Shown: positions 9,106 to 19,339, counted from the first letter of the stretch. The stretch is DNA of 48,804 bases from Alphaproteobacteria bacterium (GCA_024278915.1 JAJRSG010000301.1:1-48804); one strand, 5' to 3'. Made by a program: numbers and translations. Notes: generated from the sequence alone by a model not told the origin.

Positions 9106-9153
9106 GGGAAATCCCATTTTAAAGGGATAAGATAGCAAAACAGGAAACACAAA

Positions 9154-11502
9154 ATGGCATCATTTTCGCCGATACTTGAAGAAACCATTCACCGCGCTTT
9201 GACACTCGCCAGTGACCGCAAGCACGAATTGGCGACGTTGGAGCACTTGTTGTTAGCTATGGTTGACGACAAAGATGCTAGTGCCGTGATGGAGGCCTGC
9301 GATTTAGACCTAGAAAGTCTGCGCGCTGACCTGACTTTGTATTTAGACGAAGATTTATCTTCCCTTGTTGTAGAAGATTTCGAAGAAGCCCGGCCAACGG
9401 CTGGGTTCCACCGGGTTATTCAACGGGCGGTTATCCATGTGCAAAGCTCTGGTCGCGAAGAAGTTACGGGGGCGAATGCCTTAATTGCTCTCTTTGCAGA
9501 ACGGGAAAGCCACGCCGTCTATTTTTTACAAGAACGGGATATGACCCGCTATGACGCCGTCAATTATATTTCCCACGGTATCTCCAAAAATGGTGATGCG
9601 CCGCAAACAAGGCCTGTTCTTGGACAGGGGAATGAGGGCGAAAGCGAACAAGGCAAGCAAACGGAAGATCCGCTTGATGCATATTGCGTGAACCTGAACG
9701 AAAAAGCCAAGGAAGGCGGTATTGATCCGTTGATTGGCCGCGAGGAAGAAGTGGCGCGCTGTATTCAAATTTTGGCGCGTCGCCGTAAAAATAATCCATT
9801 ATTGGTCGGAGATCCGGGAGTTGGTAAAACAGCCATTGCCGAAGGGATTGCTCGCCAAATCATTAATGGGAAAACCCCGGATGCTTTAAAAGACGCCACG
9901 ATATACGCTCTGGATATGGGCGCACTTTTGGCGGGTACTCGCTACCGTGGGGACTTTGAAGAACGCCTGAAATCTGTGATGAAACAATTGATGGATATGG
10001 ATGATGCTATTTTATTCATTGATGAAATTCACACCATTATTGGCGCAGGGGCGACAAGTGGCGGGGCGATGGATGCATCCAACTTGCTTAAACCTGCTTT
10101 GCAATCTGGTAAATTGTCTTGCATGGGATCGACCACCTATAAGGAATACCGACAGCATTTTGAAAAAGACCGTGCTTTGGCAAGACGGTTTTTAAAAGTG
10201 GATGTGTCTGAACCGTCAGCCGCCGATACAGTCAAAATCTTGAAAGGTCTTAAATCCTATTTCGAAGATTTCCATAATGTCAGTTATACAGCCGAAGCGA
10301 TTGAAAGCGCAGTGGACTTAGCTGTGCGCCATATTACTGATCGCAAACTACCCGACAAAGCCATTGACATTATTGACGAGGCGGGAGCATATCAAAAATT
10401 ATTACCGGTGAAAAAAGGTAAAAAAGCAACCAAAAAAACCGTGACTATCAAAGACATTGAATTGGTAATTTCCAAAATCGCCCGCATTCCTACGAAAACG
10501 GTTTCGCGGGATGATACCAAGGTTCTCAAATCTTTGGGCAATGATTTGAAGCGGGTAGTGTTTGGCCAAGACGCGGCGGTTGAAAAAGTAACCAGTGCCG
10601 TGAAATTGGCGCGCGCAGGCTTGCGTGAACCAAATAAACCGATCGGCTCTTATTTATTCTCTGGGCCAACTGGCGTCGGTAAAACCGAAGTTGCCAAGCA
10701 GTTGGCAGAGGCTCTGGGTCTTGAGCTATTACGCTTTGACATGAGTGAATATATGGAACGTCATACGGTATCTCGTTTATTGGGCGCGCCTCCTGGGTAT
10801 GTTGGCTATGATAATGGTGGTCTTTTAACCGATCAGGTCAATCAATTCCCACATTCTATATTATTGTTGGACGAGATCGAAAAAGCGCATCCTGATGTTT
10901 ATAACATTCTCTTGCAGGTGATGGATAATGGTACGCTGACCGATAGTAATGGTCGCGCTGTTGATTTCCGAAATGTTATTCTGATTATGACCACCAATGC
11001 AGGTGCCGCCGATGCAGCTCGTACGGAAATCGGCTTTGGCCGTGCAGATGGTGTTAGCGACGAGGACGAAAAAGCCATTAAACGCTTGTTTACGCCTGAA
11101 TTTAGAAACCGTTTGGATGCGACCGTGAAATTTGATCCTTTGGATAAAACGTCTATCGCCAAAGTGGTGGATAAATTTATTATCCAGTTAGAAGCTCAGT
11201 TGTCGGACCGGAAAATTTTGTTTGAATTATCGAAAGGTGCGACCCAGTGGTTGGCGGATAAAGGGTATGATAAACGCTATGGCGCCCGTCCCCTTTCGCG
11301 GACTATTCAAGAGCACATCAAAAAACCGTTGGCTGATGAAATTTTGTTTGGCAAATTGAAAAAAGGTGGCCTTGTGAAAATCAGTGTAGACCGTAAAAAA
11401 GATGAGCTGAAGTTCACGATCTTGAAACCGGAACAACTAAAAATCGAAGGTAAAAACAAGGGCAAAGGATTACCTGCCCCCAAACCTAAGGAAGATGCTT
11501 AG
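9154..11502 (+). CDS. clpA: ATP-dependent Clp protease ATP-binding subunit ClpA
   Basis: ClpA is the hexameric unfoldase that feeds proteins to ClpP. The 782-aa protein has an N-terminal Clp repeat domain (residues 1-140), a first AAA+ module with Walker A GDPGVGKTAI and Walker B ILFIDEIHTIIGAG, and a second with GPTGVGKTEV and ILLLDEIEKAHPDV. It also has the P-loop-specific IGFGRAD helix that in ClpA/ClpX contacts ClpP. It lacks the long middle coiled coil of ClpB. A ribosome site (AGGAAACACAAA) precedes the ATG; clpS is just upstream. Confidence 0.98.
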   Translation: MASFSPILEETIHRALTLASDRKHELATLEHLLLAMVDDKDASAVMEACDLDLESLRADLTLYLDEDLSSLVVEDFEEARPTAGFHRVIQRAVIHVQSSGREEVTGANALIALFAERESHAVYFLQERDMTRYDAVNYISHGISKNGDAPQTRPVLGQGNEGESEQGKQTEDPLDAYCVNLNEKAKEGGIDPLIGREEEVARCIQILARRRKNNPLLVGDPGVGKTAIAEGIARQIINGKTPDALKDATIYALDMGALLAGTRYRGDFEERLKSVMKQLMDMDDAILFIDEIHTIIGAGATSGGAMDASNLLKPALQSGKLSCMGSTTYKEYRQHFEKDRALARRFLKVDVSEPSAADTVKILKGLKSYFEDFHNVSYTAEAIESAVDLAVRHITDRKLPDKAIDIIDEAGAYQKLLPVKKGKKATKKTVTIKDIELVISKIARIPTKTVSRDDTKVLKSLGNDLKRVVFGQDAAVEKVTSAVKLARAGLREPNKPIGSYLFSGPTGVGKTEVAKQLAEALGLELLRFDMSEYMERHTVSRLLGAPPGYVGYDNGGLLTDQVNQFPHSILLLDEIEKAHPDVYNILLQVMDNGTLTDSNGRAVDFRNVILIMTTNAGAADAARTEIGFGRADGVSDEDEKAIKRLFTPEFRNRLDATVKFDPLDKTSIAKVVDKFIIQLEAQLSDRKILFELSKGATQWLADKGYDKRYGARPLSRTIQEHIKKPLADEILFGKLKKGGLVKISVDRKKDELKFTILKPEQLKIEGKNKGKGLPAPKPKEDA

Positions 11503-11525
11503 GACGGGTTCATTGTAAAATTTGT

Positions 11526-11548
11526 AAAATGCCCCTAGTTGTCTAGGG
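11526..11548 (-). terminator. Hairpin overlapping the paiB-like stop codon, weak terminator candidate
   Basis: CCCTAG-TTGT-CTAGGG forms a 6-bp stem across the stop codon of the PaiB-like gene. On the minus strand it is followed by GCATTTTAC, only a short T run, so termination is possible rather than certain. Confidence 0.35.
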
Positions 11549-12143
11549 CTATCATGGCATCCACAATTGGATTGTTTTTGAGTTTTTTTACAATTTTTTT
11601 ACGCATACTTATGGGTTTGTTTTGGCTTATTTTAGTCGTGCCTTTTAGAACGTCTACTTTCATTTCGAAACCGACAATAGCACGGAGCAGGGCCTCAAAC
11701 TTGCCGTCTTTCATTTTTGAACGTGTCCACATGGGTTTGGGTAAAAGTTGCTGTTCGGATTGTTTCGATAAACCGTCCAGTTGCTTGATAAGTTCGTTAA
11801 TCCCTAACTCACGGACAATTCCTTCACATTCTACAGATAGATAATTCCATGTTGGAACTTGATCTGGAGTTTCGTACCAATCTGGTGAAATATAAGCGTT
11901 TGGTCCTGTGAATATGCACAGACATTTATGTGAATCTAAGAGCGTTTTACAGATCGTATTATTTCGGGCTAAGTGAAAAGATATGAAAATTTCCTTAGCG
12001 CGCGTTTCTATCAGGATGGGTGCATGGGTTACTTGTGGATTCCCATCTTTGGAAACGGCAACAAGCAATCCAAGTGGATGGTCTTTAATCCTATTGATAA
12101 GAACTAAAGGGTCTGTTTCATGAAATAATTTACTTGGGTTCAT
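11535..12143 (-). CDS. PaiB family FMN-binding negative transcriptional regulator
   Basis: The 202-aa protein matches the PaiB family: KLFHETDPLVLINRIKDHP at the N-terminus, GLLVAVSKDGNPQVTHAPIL, then the ARNN region and FTGPNAYISPDWYETPDQVPTWNY, a highly characteristic block. PaiB proteins have a split-barrel FMN-binding fold; Bacillus PaiB is reported to repress sporulation and protease genes, but in proteobacteria the role is unknown and it may act as a flavin enzyme. It sits alone between clpA (convergent) and dnaA (same strand, upstream), with no clear operon partner. Confidence 0.88.
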   Translation of the reverse strand: MNPSKLFHETDPLVLINRIKDHPLGLLVAVSKDGNPQVTHAPILIETRAKEIFISFHLARNNTICKTLLDSHKCLCIFTGPNAYISPDWYETPDQVPTWNYLSVECEGIVRELGINELIKQLDGLSKQSEQQLLPKPMWTRSKMKDGKFEALLRAIVGFEMKVDVLKGTTKISQNKPISMRKKIVKKLKNNPIVDAMIALDN

Positions 12144-12185
12144 ATTTTATAACTACAGAAGAGTTTAAATGAGTAAACCTTAAGC

Positions 12186-13736
12186 TTAGGCTTTTAGCAA
12201 TTCGATCACGGTTTCGACACTGGTGTTAAGAGCAGGGTCGGTTTTGCGTAAAGCTTCGATGCGTTTGACGGCATGGATTACGGTTGTGTGGTCGCGACCA
12301 CCGAAACGTCGGCCAATATCGGGTAAGGAACGGGTGGTCAATTGTTTGGATAGGTACATTGCTACTTGTCGTGGACGTGCAATGGCACGGGCTCGACGTT
12401 TGGAAAGGATTTCGTCCATAGAGATATTAAACTCTTTGGCGCAGGCCCGCTGAATTTTATCAACGGTAGGCCGTGCATTACTGCTGTAGCGAGAATGAGC
12501 GAGAGCGTCTTGTACGCTTTCTAAAGTGAGCGGTTTCCCCAAAAACTCTAGACGGGCAACAACTTGGGAAAATGCCCCTTCAAGGTCGCGCGGTGTTGCA
12601 TTAATGCGGGCGGCCAGATGATCGCGGGCATTTTGCGGCATGGCAAGGCTCGGATATCCGTTCTTTCGGCGGCGTTCGATCAAGCGGTCTAAGATACGCA
12701 AGCGCAGTTCATAATCGCACGATGTAATATCACATAATAATCCGCCGCATAGGTAAGATTTTAGCCGTTCTGAAGCGCGGTCAATGGCGTGTGGATGGCG
12801 ATCCGTGGCAAGCAGGATTTGTTTGCCATCATCGACCAGAGCGATGAGCGTATGAAGAAGCTCTTCTTGAGAACCAGGTTTGTCAGCAATAAAATGGGCA
12901 TCATCAATGATGAGCATGTCCACATCCCGCAGACCAGTTTTAAAGGCTTCGATTGCTGTGCGGCCTTGAGAACGAACTGACTGGACAAAATTTGCAACAA
13001 AATCTTCTGCTGAAATTAATTTAACCCGCCGTCCTGGATTATGTTCAATGGCGGCCTGTTTAATCGCATAAAGCAAATGGGTTTTCCCCATGCCGTGCGG
13101 GCCGTAAATAAGGACGGGATTATAGAGACACTCACTGGAGCTAGCGATTCTTCGAGCGACGGCATAGGCAAGCTCGTTAGAGGGGCCGACAACGAAATTA
13201 TCAAAAGTAAAACGGCCTCGATTGTTTTCGTTTTCACTACCTGCCACATGTCCCGCCGTTGGCATGGCTTTGGCGATTGGCGCAAATGAGGGTGTTTTCG
13301 TTGTGTTTCGTTTGGGGTTTGCCCTAAATGTAGAATTGGCGGCGTTATTGGGTTTGCTGGCTTTGACCTCTGTGGCGGCACAAATTTCTACGTCGCGGAC
13401 GTCGTGCCCTGCCCATAGTGTTCGTACCAAATCACCGTATTTACTGTCGATACGTCCGGCAACGAAACGGGATGGTGCTGTAAGGGCGACAGAGGTTTCA
13501 TTTTCAGATTGAAACGAGAGCTGACCAGTCCAGGACTTATGCACGCGCTCACCTAATTTACCGCGAAGTTCGTCTTGTACGGCGTGCCAGATGTTTTCTG
13601 CAGAACTGGCTGAATTTTCAGGGTTTTGGGCGCGGATCGTGGCAAATTCGCCTTGCTGGTTAGCAGGGTGTGCGGACATTTGCTCTTGGGCAATGTTTTT
13701 CTTATCGTCACGCACGTCAGTCAAATTTTCCCCCAA
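12186..13736 (-). CDS. dnaA: Chromosomal replication initiator DnaA
   Basis: DnaA binds DnaA boxes at oriC and opens the duplex. The 516-aa ORF has domain I (ENIWHAVQDELRGKLGERV), a Ser/Lys/Asn-rich linker, the AAA+ domain with FTFDNFVVGPSNELAYA, Walker A GPHGMGKTHLL and DMLIIDDAHFI, and the domain IV helix-turn-helix RFGGRDHTTVIHAVKRIE. Walker B reads DDAH rather than the common DDVQ. The track's start is TTG; an ATG 19 codons later (13679) is a reasonable alternative, and no start has a strong ribosome site. The gene lies upstream of the PaiB-like gene and downstream of rpsT on the same strand. Confidence 0.97.
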   Translation of the reverse strand: MGENLTDVRDDKKNIAQEQMSAHPANQQGEFATIRAQNPENSASSAENIWHAVQDELRGKLGERVHKSWTGQLSFQSENETSVALTAPSRFVAGRIDSKYGDLVRTLWAGHDVRDVEICAATEVKASKPNNAANSTFRANPKRNTTKTPSFAPIAKAMPTAGHVAGSENENNRGRFTFDNFVVGPSNELAYAVARRIASSSECLYNPVLIYGPHGMGKTHLLYAIKQAAIEHNPGRRVKLISAEDFVANFVQSVRSQGRTAIEAFKTGLRDVDMLIIDDAHFIADKPGSQEELLHTLIALVDDGKQILLATDRHPHAIDRASERLKSYLCGGLLCDITSCDYELRLRILDRLIERRRKNGYPSLAMPQNARDHLAARINATPRDLEGAFSQVVARLEFLGKPLTLESVQDALAHSRYSSNARPTVDKIQRACAKEFNISMDEILSKRRARAIARPRQVAMYLSKQLTTRSLPDIGRRFGGRDHTTVIHAVKRIEALRKTDPALNTSVETVIELLKA

Positions 13737-14116
13737 GTGTCCATGCTGGCTTAAAAGGCTTAAGCCATTGTAATATATAGTAATAATGTTAAATCCAGTT
13801 AGAAAGGTGGTGTATTCTTCCCGGTTTTCATAAAGAAAGCATCCCCCCGAGAGACACCAGCTTGTGCCCTTTTAAAGACGGTTTTTTAGGCTTCGTCAAC
13901 GGGCAAAATTTACATTTTTTGCTAACATTGCACTTGACTCTAAAAAACGTAAATTTCACGGGCACTTGGCAGAAAAATAAATTGCAGAAACTTTAAAATT
14001 TTATTTTTCCCCTGTACGGTTAGGGGGGGCAAGAAAGTACAACCTTCGCAATCAATCTACAGAATGGAAAATTTGAGACTTTTTCTATGAAATTTCCGGT
14101 ATTTTACCGTCAGCCA
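13737..14116. promoter_or_regulatory. Non-coding region upstream of dnaA with an inverted repeat
   Basis: There is no gene in these ~380 bp. A perfect 7-bp inverted repeat GGCTTAA-AAGGC-TTAAGCC (13748-13766) lies 12 nt upstream of the dnaA start and could sit in its 5' leader. A TATATT box occurs about 20 bp farther up. I see no good DnaA boxes, so this does not look like oriC. The middle part is AT-rich with runs such as TTAGGGGGGGC. Confidence 0.4.
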
Positions 14117-14142
14117 ATAAAAAACCCGGCCTATAGCCGGGT
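14117..14142 (-). terminator. Rho-independent terminator of rpsT
   Basis: On the minus strand ACCCGGC-TATAG-GCCGGGT forms a 7-bp GC-rich stem with a 5-nt loop followed by TTTTTATT, about 45 bp after the rpsT stop codon. Confidence 0.9.
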
Positions 14143-14186
14143 CATATATATCATTTCCCATTTACAGGGGGGATGATTGAATATTT

Positions 14187-14450
14187 TTAGCCGAGAGCTT
14201 TAACGCGTTTCGCAAGGCGAGAAATTTTACGAGCGCCTGTGTTTTTGTGGAAGATCCCTTTGCTGACAGCGCGCATTAATGCAGGCTCTGCGTCTGCAAA
14301 AGCAGTTTTGGCAAGTTTTGCGTCGCCTGCTGTAATTGCGTCTTCTACTTTGCGTAGTTCGGTGCGAACCGCAGAACGGCGGTTCTTGTTAATTGCAGTT
14401 TTGCGTTCCATTTTGCGTACGCACTTTTTTGCAGATGATGTATTTGCCAT
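14187..14450 (-). CDS. rpsT: 30S ribosomal protein S20
   Basis: S20 binds 16S rRNA early in 30S assembly. The start at 14450 ([17 protein letters not shown]) gives 87 aa, the family length, with a GAGG ribosome site; the track's 112-aa version adds a spurious N-tail. The protein is Lys/Arg/Ala-rich with the [19 protein letters not shown] ending. In alphaproteobacteria rpsT typically lies upstream of dnaA, as here. It has its own promoter and terminator. Confidence 0.97.
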   Translation of the reverse strand: MANTSSAKKCVRKMERKTAINKNRRSAVRTELRKVEDAITAGDAKLAKTAFADAEPALMRAVSKGIFHKNTGARKISRLAKRVKALG

Positions 14451-14465
14451 AATATCCTCGTATAT

Positions 14466-14478
14466 GCTGCGATGCAGC
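14466..14478 (-). other. Small hairpin in the rpsT 5' leader
   Basis: GCTGC-GAT-GCAGC is a perfect 5-bp inverted repeat between the inferred transcription start and the ribosome site. E. coli S20 controls its own translation, so a leader structure could matter, but no link is shown here. Confidence 0.3.
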
Positions 14479-14493
14479 GAATTTTGAACTGCG

Positions 14494-14522
14494 CGTATAA
14501 CCCTAAGGCAACCCTGCGTCAA
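14494..14522 (-). promoter_or_regulatory. Probable sigma70-type promoter of rpsT
   Basis: On the minus strand TTGACG (14522-14517) and TATACG (14499-14494) are separated by exactly 17 nt, placing transcription start near 14487 and a leader of about 37 nt before the rpsT ATG. Confidence 0.65.
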
Positions 14523-14546
14523 CACCCTTATGCGGTGTTTATTCCT

Positions 14547-15323
14547 CTATTTGTGTGTGAAATGCGGTGTGCGTTTCTCAGCGAATGCCGCCATGCCTTC
14601 TTTTTGGTCTTCCGTTGAAAACATGGATTGGAATAACCGACGCTCGAAATGTATACCTTGGGTCAAAGTTGTCTCGAATGCCGTATTCACGGCCTCTTTG
14701 GTCATCATGGCGATTGGGCGGGATTGATGAGCGATTTTGCCAGCGGCGTCCATGGCCGTTTCCATCAATTCGTCAAGAGCCACCACCCGTGAAACCAGTC
14801 CGCATGCATGGGCTTCCGGTGCCTTCATCATCCGCCCTGTGAGGCACATATCCATTGCTTTGGCTTTCCCGACGGCGCGGGTGAGCCTCTGGGTGCCGCC
14901 TGCGCCCGGCATTACGCCGAGGTTAATCTCTGGCTGACCAAATTTTGCATTGTCAGCAGCAATGATGAAATCGCACATCATGGCAATTTCACAACCACCA
15001 CCTAGTGCATAACCAGCAACGGCAGCAATGATTGGTTTGCGAAAACGAGCGACAGCCTCCCAATACAGACCAAATACATCATGTTCATACATGCCAAGGA
15101 ATGTACCCTCTTGTAATTCTTTAATGTCGGCACCGGCTGCAAAAGCTTTTTCGGAGCCAGTAAGGATGACACAGCCAATTTTATCGTCAGCTTCCAATTT
15201 TGCCAATGCTTGCGCTAATTCCATGGTTAGCTCATTACAGAGCGCATTTAAAGCTTTGGGGCGGTTGAGTTTGATAATGCAAACGCCACCTTCTTTGGTC
15301 ACTTCTAGGGTATTATAGGCCAT
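14547..15323 (-). CDS. Enoyl-CoA hydratase
   Basis: This crotonase-fold enzyme hydrates trans-2-enoyl-CoA in fatty acid beta-oxidation. With the start at 15323 (MAYNTLEV, ribosome site GGAGAGGA, 6 nt spacing) it is 258 aa, the standard size. Landmarks are IIKLNRPKALNALCNELTM, the CoA oxyanion loop KAFAAGADIKEL, AAVAGYALGGGCEIAMMCDF, and AKFGQPEINLGVMPGAGGTQRL, which contain both catalytic Glu positions of true hydratases. It is conserved next to mutM and rpsT in many alphaproteobacteria. Confidence 0.95.
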   Translation of the reverse strand: MAYNTLEVTKEGGVCIIKLNRPKALNALCNELTMELAQALAKLEADDKIGCVILTGSEKAFAAGADIKELQEGTFLGMYEHDVFGLYWEAVARFRKPIIAAVAGYALGGGCEIAMMCDFIIAADNAKFGQPEINLGVMPGAGGTQRLTRAVGKAKAMDMCLTGRMMKAPEAHACGLVSRVVALDELMETAMDAAGKIAHQSRPIAMMTKEAVNTAFETTLTQGIHFERRLFQSMFSTEDQKEGMAAFAEKRTPHFTHK

Positions 15324-15384
15324 ATTTGTCCTCTCCATTTGGATAGAAGCGCGTTTTAGACTCAAGTTCGAGAAGAGTCACGGA

Positions 15385-16227
15385 CTAAATTTGGCAATGA
15401 GGGCAGTAAAATGTAGAGCGCCCAGACTGTTTTACCCGCTGAATTTCATGGGGGCAGTCTGTGTTCGGGCAGGCATCATTTTCGTGGCCATATACTTTAA
15501 AGCGGTGTTGGAAATAACCGAGTGCCCCGTCAACGGCGGCAAAATCCTTTAAGGTGGAGCCACCGGCCTTAATGGCGATTTCTAAAACGGTCTTGATTTC
15601 TGTGCTTAATGCCTCGCATTCAGCCTCCGTTAGGTCGCATGATTTTCGCAAGGGCGAGATGTGGGCATCAAATAAAGCTTCGCACACATATATATTTCCA
15701 AGCCCCGCCACAATCCGTTGATCTAGTAAGGCCGTTTTAATGGGTGCTTTCTTTTTGGTGAGGGCTGAAAATAAAGCTGGCCCGTTAAAGCTGTTAGAGA
15801 GAGGTTCGGGGCCAAGTTCTGCCATGCGCCCTTGCTCGCCATTTGCTAATAATTCCATAAAACCGAAACGCCGTGGGTCATTATAGACAATCAAGGGGGC
15901 TTCTTTACCGCTCATGGTGAAAACAACATGGTCATGTTTGGGGTTGGTGTTGCCACTGTCGGCGGGCCAACTACCTTCCTCAATGCTAAATCGTCCAGAC
16001 ATGCCGAGGTGCATGAGTAACGTTTCCCCGCTTGAAAGTTCGGCGACCAAAAATTTGGCACGGCGGCCAAGGTGGGTCAGGGTTTTCCCTTCCAGACGTT
16101 TAATGAAATTTTCAGGGAAAGGAAAACGGATGTCTTTGCGGTTGAGGACGACGGACGTGAATACGCGGCCTTCCATTACAGGGGCAAGGCCGCGTTTTAC
16201 GGTTTCAACTTCCGGCAATTCAGGCAT
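15385..16227 (-). CDS. mutM: Formamidopyrimidine-DNA glycosylase (Fpg)
   Basis: MutM excises 8-oxoguanine and ring-opened purines and nicks the abasic site. The N-terminal catalytic PELPEVETV follows Met; later come [21 protein letters not shown], the H2TH region [21 protein letters not shown], and the C-terminal zinc finger (CPNTDC ... FYCPHCQ). At 280 aa it appears full-length. It is divergent to ubiE. Confidence 0.97.
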   Translation of the reverse strand: MPELPEVETVKRGLAPVMEGRVFTSVVLNRKDIRFPFPENFIKRLEGKTLTHLGRRAKFLVAELSSGETLLMHLGMSGRFSIEEGSWPADSGNTNPKHDHVVFTMSGKEAPLIVYNDPRRFGFMELLANGEQGRMAELGPEPLSNSFNGPALFSALTKKKAPIKTALLDQRIVAGLGNIYVCEALFDAHISPLRKSCDLTEAECEALSTEIKTVLEIAIKAGGSTLKDFAAVDGALGYFQHRFKVYGHENDACPNTDCPHEIQRVKQSGRSTFYCPHCQI

Positions 16228-16269
16228 AGTTTCCTTTGTATTTTGTCTCTAATGGGATTAGATAAAACC

Positions 16270-17037
16270 ATGACACAAGAAAAGACAATAGATTTCGGAT
16301 TTAAAACAGTTCCTGAGTCCGAAAAGGCAGGCCATGTTCGCGAAGTATTTGATAGCGTGGCTTCCAAATATGACTTGATGAATGATGCCATGAGTATGGG
16401 GATCCATCGGGTATGGAAAAACATGGCCATGGCCAAAATCAACCCGCAACCAGGAGAGATTATTGTCGATGTGGCTGGTGGTACAGGTGATCTGGCACGG
16501 CGGTTTATTACACGAGCAGAAAAAGTGCGGATGCGGCGCGGCGGGGAACCTGCCAAAGCATTCGTAAGTGATATTAACGCAGAAATGCTATTGGCGGGGA
16601 TTGATCCGCGCAAAGATGCCGGCATGGATATGACCCGCGTCTGTGGGGATGCTCAATGCTTGCCATTTCCTGATAACTTTGCTGATGTGATCACCATTTC
16701 ATTTGGCATTCGCAATGTGACCGACCGAGACGCGGCTCTACGTGATTTTCGTCGTGTTCTTAAACCGGGCGGGCGGTTCTATTGTCTTGAATTTACCACG
16801 CCGCCAACCGAATGGTTGCGCAAGTTTTACGACATGTATTCCTTTGCTGTTATCCCGCCCATGGGCGGTGTACTAACTGGTGATCGCGATAGCTATCAAT
16901 ATTTGGTGGAAAGCATTCGCAAGTTCCCGAAACAAGAAAAATTCGCAGGCATGTTAAAATCGGCAGGCTTTGGTCGTATCAATTATCAAGATTATAGCGG
17001 CGGAATTTGTGCATTGCATTGGGGGTGGAAAGTTTAG
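16270..17037 (+). CDS. ubiE: Ubiquinone/menaquinone biosynthesis C-methyltransferase UbiE
   Basis: UbiE methylates the benzoquinol ring in ubiquinone synthesis using SAM. Family motifs are [40 protein letters not shown], motif [15 protein letters not shown], and the [35 protein letters not shown] block (quoted in parts). The track start lies inside mutM; the ATG at 16270 gives about 255 aa, and the ATG at 16252 is an alternative. Its 3' end overlaps the convergent small membrane protein by 4 nt. It acts with ubiB at 28.3 kb. Confidence 0.96.
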   Translation: MTQEKTIDFGFKTVPESEKAGHVREVFDSVASKYDLMNDAMSMGIHRVWKNMAMAKINPQPGEIIVDVAGGTGDLARRFITRAEKVRMRRGGEPAKAFVSDINAEMLLAGIDPRKDAGMDMTRVCGDAQCLPFPDNFADVITISFGIRNVTDRDAALRDFRRVLKPGGRFYCLEFTTPPTEWLRKFYDMYSFAVIPPMGGVLTGDRDSYQYLVESIRKFPKQEKFAGMLKSAGFGRINYQDYSGGICALHWGWKV

Positions 17038-17414
17038 ACGACTTTCATCATGCCGAGGGCGAAGCCTGATAGGTAGGAAAACATCCAGACGGACCAGACA
17101 AAGAGAGTTAATTTATGAAAGCCTCTTAGCGCTTTTTCGTCGCCTTTACTCAAGGCAATTACGGCCCATACTAAATGAAACACCATTAGGCCAAGACTGA
17201 TAAACCCCATTATCGCATGGGGGGTAAAGACAACGCCACCGACATATGTATAGGTCAATATGGTTGCCAAGCTATCTACGATCACGCCGCAGACAAATAT
17301 CCATACATGTTTGGGTTTAAGTGTTTTTGCCCGAAACTCAGACCAAACCCCGAAGGTATAAAATACCATGGCGGTCGTAAACAGTACAACAGAGACAATG
17401 AGTAAGATAGGCAT
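17034..17414 (-). CDS. Small four-helix membrane protein, HsmA/TIGR03987-like
   Basis: The 126-aa protein is almost all hydrophobic, with about four transmembrane segments: residues 3-22, 38-60, 66-88 and 100-122. The N-terminal pattern [26 protein letters not shown] resembles the HsmA family (TIGR03987) of small membrane proteins of unclear function. It is convergent with ubiE (4-nt overlap). No good ribosome site precedes the ATG. Confidence 0.65.
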   Translation of the reverse strand: MPILLIVSVVLFTTAMVFYTFGVWSEFRAKTLKPKHVWIFVCGVIVDSLATILTYTYVGGVVFTPHAIMGFISLGLMVFHLVWAVIALSKGDEKALRGFHKLTLFVWSVWMFSYLSGFALGMMKVV

Positions 17415-17519
17415 AGGAGAAGGTTATCATGTCCCCTGTCAATATGCCAACATTAGTTATCAAAACGGTACGTTTTTAAGACAAATCTCTAAACTGGTTT
17501 CCTCACTCCATCGGGGAGG

Positions 17520-18131
17520 TTAGGATTTGTCTTCGTTCACAAGCTCTGCCCGTTTCATATCCTCACGGGTGTTGATGTTGAAAAACGGGTCTTGGACATT
17601 GTGAGCTGGGAAGGGGATGTATTGTACGGGATGAGAGGCCAAAAACACACCAACTTTATAGGTATCACCTGCTTGTAAGAACTCTTGTAGCTCTTTATCC
17701 AAAGCGGTTGGCCAGAGGGCGCTGACGCGGTGGTGTTGGTCTTGGACTTGGGGAATAGCAATGGTGTTGGCATTTGCGTTGCTGAGCTTTGCTGCCCAAT
17801 CATAGGGGAGGAACGGTGTGTCGGCTGGGGTGGTAAAGACACGGGAATAGCCACGTTCTTTGGCCCATTTCATGGCAGTTAAGACACCAGAAAGTGGCCC
17901 CATATTTGGCATGTCGTCCATAAGGTTCTGCACATTTTCTCCCAGCCACATATCTTGGTGGAGATTATTGAGGGCCAACTCTGCGCATTGCGGGGAGGCG
18001 CGTTCCATGACATGATGTAAAAGTGGTTTTCCGCCCAGCAAGGCTGATAATTTATTGCTGCCAAAGCGTTTTGAGCGTCCGCCGCACAAGATCACACATG
18101 GGTATTTTTCGGGTGCCATCTTGCGAGTCAA
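17520..18131 (-). CDS. mobA: Molybdenum cofactor guanylyltransferase MobA
   Basis: MobA attaches GMP to molybdopterin to form the MGD cofactor. The N-terminal nucleotide-binding loop is CVILCGGRSKRFGSNKLSALLGGKPLL; TTPADTPFLPYDWAA carries the metal-binding Asp; DPFFNINTREDM is a typical C-terminal block. At 203 aa the length fits. Its start overlaps the moeA stop by 4 nt (ATGA), making the third gene of moaC-moeA-mobA. Confidence 0.95.
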   Translation of the reverse strand: MTRKMAPEKYPCVILCGGRSKRFGSNKLSALLGGKPLLHHVMERASPQCAELALNNLHQDMWLGENVQNLMDDMPNMGPLSGVLTAMKWAKERGYSRVFTTPADTPFLPYDWAAKLSNANANTIAIPQVQDQHHRVSALWPTALDKELQEFLQAGDTYKVGVFLASHPVQYIPFPAHNVQDPFFNINTREDMKRAELVNEDKS

Positions 18132-19339
18132 AGGGATTTGAGAAACATGATATCTACCTTGTCACCAACAGACAAAGCTGGTGCTTGCGGTTTTCTGACC
18201 AGTAAGCAATTGGCGGTGATAAAGGGCGTGATGAGGGAGCTGTCCTGACGGGGGTAAGGGGTTACTTGTAAGGTGCCGTTAGGGTCAATGTCTGCACTGG
18301 CTCTGATATATTCGGTTCGCCATGTACTGGCGGGCATGGGGGTGGTGACCTGTGCAGTGACGGTGGATTTCACCGCTTGCAAAATACCGTTGAGGGCTAA
18401 GATTAGCGGTTTTAAAAAGACTTGCGCGGTGACAAGCGCCGAGGCCGGATTGCCGGGAAGACCCAATACATATTGCGCGCCTAATTTACCGCACCAAACG
18501 GGTTTGCCGGGTTTAACGGCGACTTTGGCAAAGGACTGAACAAATCCCATTTCGTTGAAAACGCTGCGCATATAATCGCGGTCGCCAACGGACGCCCCAC
18601 CAATGGGCAGTAAAATATCGGCGTCTGAAAGGCTCTCGATACATGCTTGGATCTCTTTTGGGTCGTCTTTGCAAATATTGGTGAAAATCGCCTCTGCACC
18701 CCATGCTTCGATGAGTGGCGCAAGGCCATATGGATTGGAGCTGATGACGCTGCCAAGTGTGGTGGTTTCGCCCGGCTCAATTAGTTCGTCGCCATTGGCG
18801 ATGATGGCAAGCTTAGGTCGCTTGTAAACATGAATATGCCCATGGTTGGCGGCTGATAATAAAGCAATTTCATAAGCGCCCAGATAACAGCCCTGTTTTA
18901 AAATTACATCGCCTTCTGCAAAATCAATCCCTGCTTTTCTAATATGGCTCGCGGGGCTGATGGGTTGGGTGAGGGTAATTTTTGCCCCGCTCGCGTCAAC
19001 GTTTTCTTGCATGATGACATGGTTGGCACCTGGTGGGACCGCGCCGCCAGTAAAGATGCGCACACATTCGTCTTTGCCAACTGTGCCAGCAAAAGGTGCG
19101 CCAGCGGGCGCTTCGCCAATCAGGGTGAATATTGAACCTTCGCCGTGGTCTGGCTCAAGGCAAATGGCATAGCCGTCCATGGCAGAAGCATCAAGCGGTG
19201 GCAGGCTAACCTGCGCGCAAGCATCTTGTGCCAACACATGCCCATGGGCATGTGCGATCGGGGTGTTTACTTTGCCGAGAGTTTTGGCCAGCTGCAAAAT
19301 GATGTTTTGTGCTTCTGTTACACTGATGAGATTAGCCAC
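18128..19339 (-). CDS. moeA: Molybdopterin molybdenumtransferase MoeA
   Basis: MoeA inserts molybdate into adenylylated molybdopterin. Seen are [13 protein letters not shown], the PAGAPF and [19 protein letters not shown] blocks, [16 protein letters not shown] and [11 protein letters not shown]. The track starts at a TTG inside moaC; a GTG at 19339 with AGGA six nt upstream is better, giving 403 aa and a normal N-terminus ([15 protein letters not shown]), overlapping the moaC stop by only 8 nt. Coupled to mobA downstream by a 4-nt overlap. Confidence 0.94.
   Translation of the reverse strand: MANLISVTEAQNIILQLAKTLGKVNTPIAHAHGHVLAQDACAQVSLPPLDASAMDGYAICLEPDHGEGSIFTLIGEAPAGAPFAGTVGKDECVRIFTGGAVPPGANHVIMQENVDASGAKITLTQPISPASHIRKAGIDFAEGDVILKQGCYLGAYEIALLSAANHGHIHVYKRPKLAIIANGDELIEPGETTTLGSVISSNPYGLAPLIEAWGAEAIFTNICKDDPKEIQACIESLSDADILLPIGGASVGDRDYMRSVFNEMGFVQSFAKVAVKPGKPVWCGKLGAQYVLGLPGNPASALVTAQVFLKPLILALNGILQAVKSTVTAQVTTPMPASTWRTEYIRASADIDPNGTLQVTPYPRQDSSLITPFITANCLLVRKPQAPALSVGDKVDIMFLKSL

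Noticed and set aside
13737-14116. oriC in the dnaA upstream region
   Set aside because: No good DnaA boxes seen on either strand.
17429-17479. 16-codon plus ORF (MSPVNMPTLVIKTVRF) with a strong AGGAGAAGG ribosome site
   Set aside because: No downstream plus-strand gene to regulate and no other support; probably chance.
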